DNA of 7,196 nucleotides from positions 1 through 7,196 of the forward strand of contig CAYOOT010000108.1 of the NCBI GenBank assembly GCA_964405665.1. The letters are read 5' to 3'. Source of the DNA: CAYOOT01 sp964405665. Lineage in GTDB: Bacteria > Bdellovibrionota_C > UBA2361 > SZUA-149 > CAZDWZ01. The translations under genes and the position numbers were made by a program. The notes beneath the pieces are model-generated. The model made no database searches. It was not told the origin of the DNA and saw only the letters and a program-made list of their open reading frames with translations. Shown here piece by piece: positions 5,150 through 7,196 of the stretch (position 1 is the first letter of the stretch; each line of letters opens with the position of its first letter).

Positions 5150-6934
5150 CTACACAATCTTCGACTCAATCTCCGTAAACCTTCCCGGATCTTGCCCTTT
5201 AAAAGTTTGATGCAAAGTTTTTTGTAAACAGCTAACCAATTCTTCCAATCCCTGTCTTTTGGCAGCCGAGATCACATAGGCATCATAAGTATTTTTTAAG
5301 CCTTGTATTTCGATCTCAGAAAGTAAATCTGTTTTATTAAATACAAGGATTCTTGGTTTGTCATTAAAACCTAAACTACTAAGAGTATTGTCTACTACCT
5401 CAATTTGTTTTCTAAATTCTGGGTTACTGGCATCAACTAAATGCAACAAAATATCAGCCTCCCCCACTTCTTCCAAGGTCGCTCGAAAGGCAGCAACTAA
5501 TTCCTTGGGAAGCTCCCTGATAAAACCAACAGTATCAATAAAAATAACTTCCTTTTCATTGGGAAATCGCATTCTTCTACTAGAAGTATCCAAAGTGGCA
5601 AATAATTTGTTTTCTACAAAAACATCTCCTTTAGTAAGGGCATTTAAAAGGGTAGACTTTCCGGCATTGGTATAACCAACTATTGAAATAACTGGAACAC
5701 CACGGGATTGCCGACGATCTCTTCTCAGCTCACGTTGTCTGGAAATTTGTTGAATTCTTTTTTCCAAATCAGAAATCTTGTCTTTAGCACGGCGACGTCC
5801 AATTTCCAGTTTTGTTTCTCCTGGTCCTCTTCCTCCGATACCACCACTTAAACGGCTTAAGCCGGAGTCAGATTCAGTCAAGCGCGGAAGAGAATATTTG
5901 AGCTGTGCCAGCTCCACTTGTAATTTCCCCTCACTGCTTTTTGCACGTTGAGCAAAAATATCCAAAATCAACATACTGCGGTCAATCACTTTTAGTTCAG
6001 TGAGATTGGCAATCGAGCGCAATTGCCCGGGAGAAAGTTCTCTGTCAAAAATCACCAATTCTGCTCCCAAATCAAGGCAATGAAGAACCAGTTCTTCAAT
6101 TTTACCTTTACCGATTACAGTTTTAGGATCCAGTGATCTTCGTCTTTGAGAAACCTTATCCAGAATTTCAATTCCAGCAGTTCGAGCCAGCTCTTCTAAC
6201 TCCGCCATCGAAGCTTGAGCGTCTTTTGCTGAAGAAACATAAGCTCCAACCAAAATCGCTTTATCTTTTCCCGTATCAAAAGTTTTGCTGCTGCTGGCAA
6301 CAACCAAACTTTCCAATTCTGAAATAAATTCTAAAAAATCAAAATCCAAATCATTTAAACTCTCAGCATAAAGAAAACTAAGTTGTCTTTTTCTTTGGCT
6401 GGCGTGTTGATTGATTCCTTGTTGCTGCGCAGGATTAATGCAGGCAAAAGAAACAGCTCCGGGCTCACCATTAAAATTAACGGCAATGATTAATAATGCA
6501 TCCAATCGCAATTTTTCTAAATCTGTTAAAAAATCAGCGGCAATTTCCGGAGCTAAAACTCCCACTTTTTGCCTCTTTAGAATCAAAGAAGAAAAAGGAT
6601 TGGAAGTGGAAAATTGATGCAACAATTTTCCTTCGGCATCTGGTAAAAAAACTATCAAACGGATATTTCTTAATCTTGTTGAACCTAAACGGAACCTACC
6701 TAAATCGGGCAAATAAAGCCGGTCTTTTGTTCCTACTACCAAATGAATAATCTGACCATCCCGGCCGATTAATAATCCGATTTGTAAACCTAGATGATGC
6801 GACATTTGAGCAATTTTTTTTGCCAAGTCCTGGGTAATCAATTCTTCGGAATTGATCTTTTTTGCGGCAAGTTTTTCTAACTGCTCTTTTTCACTTGCTC
6901 TTAAACTTAAAATGTTACCGACTACTAATTTCAT
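5150..6934 (-). CDS. hflX: GTPase HflX, long form with N-terminal extension
   Basis: 594-residue ribosome-associated GTPase; in studied bacteria HflX splits stalled or heat-damaged 70S ribosomes. Residues 1 to about 220 form an extension absent from the short E. coli-type protein (about 426 residues). The HflX domain follows: ELEELARTAGIEI (244-256), IGKGKIEEL (274-282), FDRELSPGQ (296-304), DRSMLILDIFAQRA (318-331), EGKLQVELAQLKY (335-347) and the glycine-rich GGIGGRGPGETKLE (364-377). A basic helical linker (about 380-410) leads to the G domain: G1 GYTNAGKST (420-428), switch I FATLDTSSRR (445-454), G3 DTVG (467-470), G4 NKTD (533-536) and G5 SAA (556-558). All key residues are intact. The N-terminal YGN/VGN-like start (VVGNILSL) is typical of long forms and supports the ATG at 6934, although no Shine-Dalgarno is seen. 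TATAAT at 6964-6959 gives a short leader. The gene is monocistronic here and convergent with the redoxin gene. Confidence 0.98.
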   Translation of the reverse strand: MKLVVGNILSLRASEKEQLEKLAAKKINSEELITQDLAKKIAQMSHHLGLQIGLLIGRDGQIIHLVVGTKDRLYLPDLGRFRLGSTRLRNIRLIVFLPDAEGKLLHQFSTSNPFSSLILKRQKVGVLAPEIAADFLTDLEKLRLDALLIIAVNFNGEPGAVSFACINPAQQQGINQHASQRKRQLSFLYAESLNDLDFDFLEFISELESLVVASSSKTFDTGKDKAILVGAYVSSAKDAQASMAELEELARTAGIEILDKVSQRRRSLDPKTVIGKGKIEELVLHCLDLGAELVIFDRELSPGQLRSIANLTELKVIDRSMLILDIFAQRAKSSEGKLQVELAQLKYSLPRLTESDSGLSRLSGGIGGRGPGETKLEIGRRRAKDKISDLEKRIQQISRQRELRRDRRQSRGVPVISIVGYTNAGKSTLLNALTKGDVFVENKLFATLDTSSRRMRFPNEKEVIFIDTVGFIRELPKELVAAFRATLEEVGEADILLHLVDASNPEFRKQIEVVDNTLSSLGFNDKPRILVFNKTDLLSEIEIQGLKNTYDAYVISAAKRQGLEELVSCLQKTLHQTFKGQDPGRFTEIESKIV

Positions 6935-6958
6935 GCTATGGTTGGGTTAAATATATTG

Positions 6959-6964
6959 ATTATA
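6959..6964 (-). promoter_or_regulatory. -10 box of the hflX promoter
   Basis: A perfect TATAAT on the minus strand lies 24 bases upstream of the hflX start codon. No good -35 is found at 16-18 bases, so the full promoter is only partly supported. Transcription would begin about 18 bases before the ATG, leaving little room for a conventional ribosome binding site, and none is seen. Confidence 0.45.
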
Positions 6965-6978
6965 GTAATGACTCTAGG

Positions 6979-6990
6979 CTAATATATTAG
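6979..6990. promoter_or_regulatory. 12-base perfect palindrome in the divergent hflX / small-ORF region
   Basis: CTAATATATTAG is its own reverse complement. It sits 15 bases beyond the hflX TATAAT box, where a -35 would normally lie, and 17 bases before the small ORF start. It overlaps possible -10 sequences for the plus strand (TAATAT at 6980-6985, with TTGATT 18 bases before it at 6956-6961). It could be an operator for a dimeric regulator, but short AT palindromes are common in AT-rich DNA. Confidence 0.3.
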
Positions 6991-6994
6991 TATC

Positions 6995-6998
6995 AGGA
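6995..6998 (+). promoter_or_regulatory. Ribosome binding site of the small membrane ORF
   Basis: AGGA, extended to AGGAAA, ends nine bases before the ATG at 7008. The spacing is good, and this is the main argument that the 41-residue frame is translated. Confidence 0.5.
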
Positions 6999-7007
6999 AA
7001 TCAAACA

Positions 7008-7133
7008 ATGAAGCTTAAAGCTGAATTTTTCAACTTTTTTTTATCTACTGCTCTGGGAATGGGGATATTCTTAGCTTTTAGCACTTTGTGCGTGATGTGT
7101 ATTTCTTCTTTTTGGGCTTTTCTTGAGGTTTAG
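7008..7133 (+). CDS. Small hypothetical membrane protein (41 residues)
   Basis: A short frame from ATG to TAG encodes 41 residues: a charged start (MKLKAEFF), then an almost uninterrupted hydrophobic stretch from about residue 9 to 39 with two cysteines (C28, C31, spaced CVMC) and a final Glu-Val. The hydrophobic run fits one membrane helix, or possibly a hairpin of two around Gly17-Met-Gly19. AGGAAA at good distance precedes the start, and the frame is divergent from hflX with about 73 bases between the start codons. I do not recognise a family. Against it: T-rich DNA encodes hydrophobic residues by default, and the gene lies beside a repeat tract. It could also be a relic or chance frame. 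Confidence 0.5.
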   Translation: MKLKAEFFNFFLSTALGMGIFLAFSTLCVMCISSFWAFLEV

Positions 7134-7143
7134 GGAGTAGATT

Positions 7144-7196
7144 CAGAAATCAGAAATCAGAAATCAGAAATCAGAAATCAGAAATCAGAAATCAGA
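7144..7196. repeat. Tandem heptamer tract (CAGAAAT), seven full units plus four bases, cut by the window edge
   Basis: Seven perfect head-to-tail copies of CAGAAAT run from 7144 to 7192, then CAGA to the last base. There is no variation between units, which implies a young or actively slipping array. It starts 10 bases after the stop codon of the small ORF. The true length is unknown because the window ends inside it. The left edge of the window carries the same unit in the same orientation. Confidence 0.95.

Overview
This is an AT-rich bacterial window, probably from an uncultivated lineage known mainly from assembled genomes. It holds five clear protein genes, one likely very small gene, and two kinds of repeat. 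I cannot name the phylum from sequence alone. The best hint is HflX, which carries the long N-terminal extension (594 residues in total) that I associate with Clostridia-like Firmicutes, Cyanobacteria and their uncultivated relatives. Both ends of the window fall in the same 7-base repeat (CAGAAAT). The window may therefore be a whole contig that stopped at copies of a dispersed tandem repeat.

Left block (1-2473): two divergent genes. A ferredoxin/FrhB-type flavin oxidoreductase reads leftward, and a left-handed beta-helix (hexapeptide) acyltransferase reads rightward. They share a short intergenic region with overlapping, oppositely directed sigma70-like promoters. Both families recur in surface-polysaccharide gene sets, so a cell-envelope glycan role is a fair guess but is not shown here.

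Middle block (2562-4925): two co-directional genes 18 bases apart, most likely an operon. The first encodes an exported protein with an all-helical N-terminal domain resembling DUF4034 and a C-terminal stack of ankyrin repeats. The second encodes a membrane-anchored thioredoxin-fold protein whose active-site position reads Cys-Pro-Ala-Thr, so it has only one soluble cysteine. This pair is the least conventional part of the window: an exported ankyrin protein with four cysteines beside a one-cysteine redoxin.

Right block (4926-7196): the convergent gap after the redoxin gene holds an imperfect inverted repeat of a REP/MITE-like type. Next come the long-form ribosome-associated GTPase HflX on the minus strand, a divergent intergenic region with a perfect TATAAT box and a 12-base palindrome, a 41-residue predicted membrane peptide with a good ribosome binding site, and the terminal heptamer tract. 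No tRNA, rRNA, CRISPR array, transposase gene or convincing intrinsic terminator was seen.
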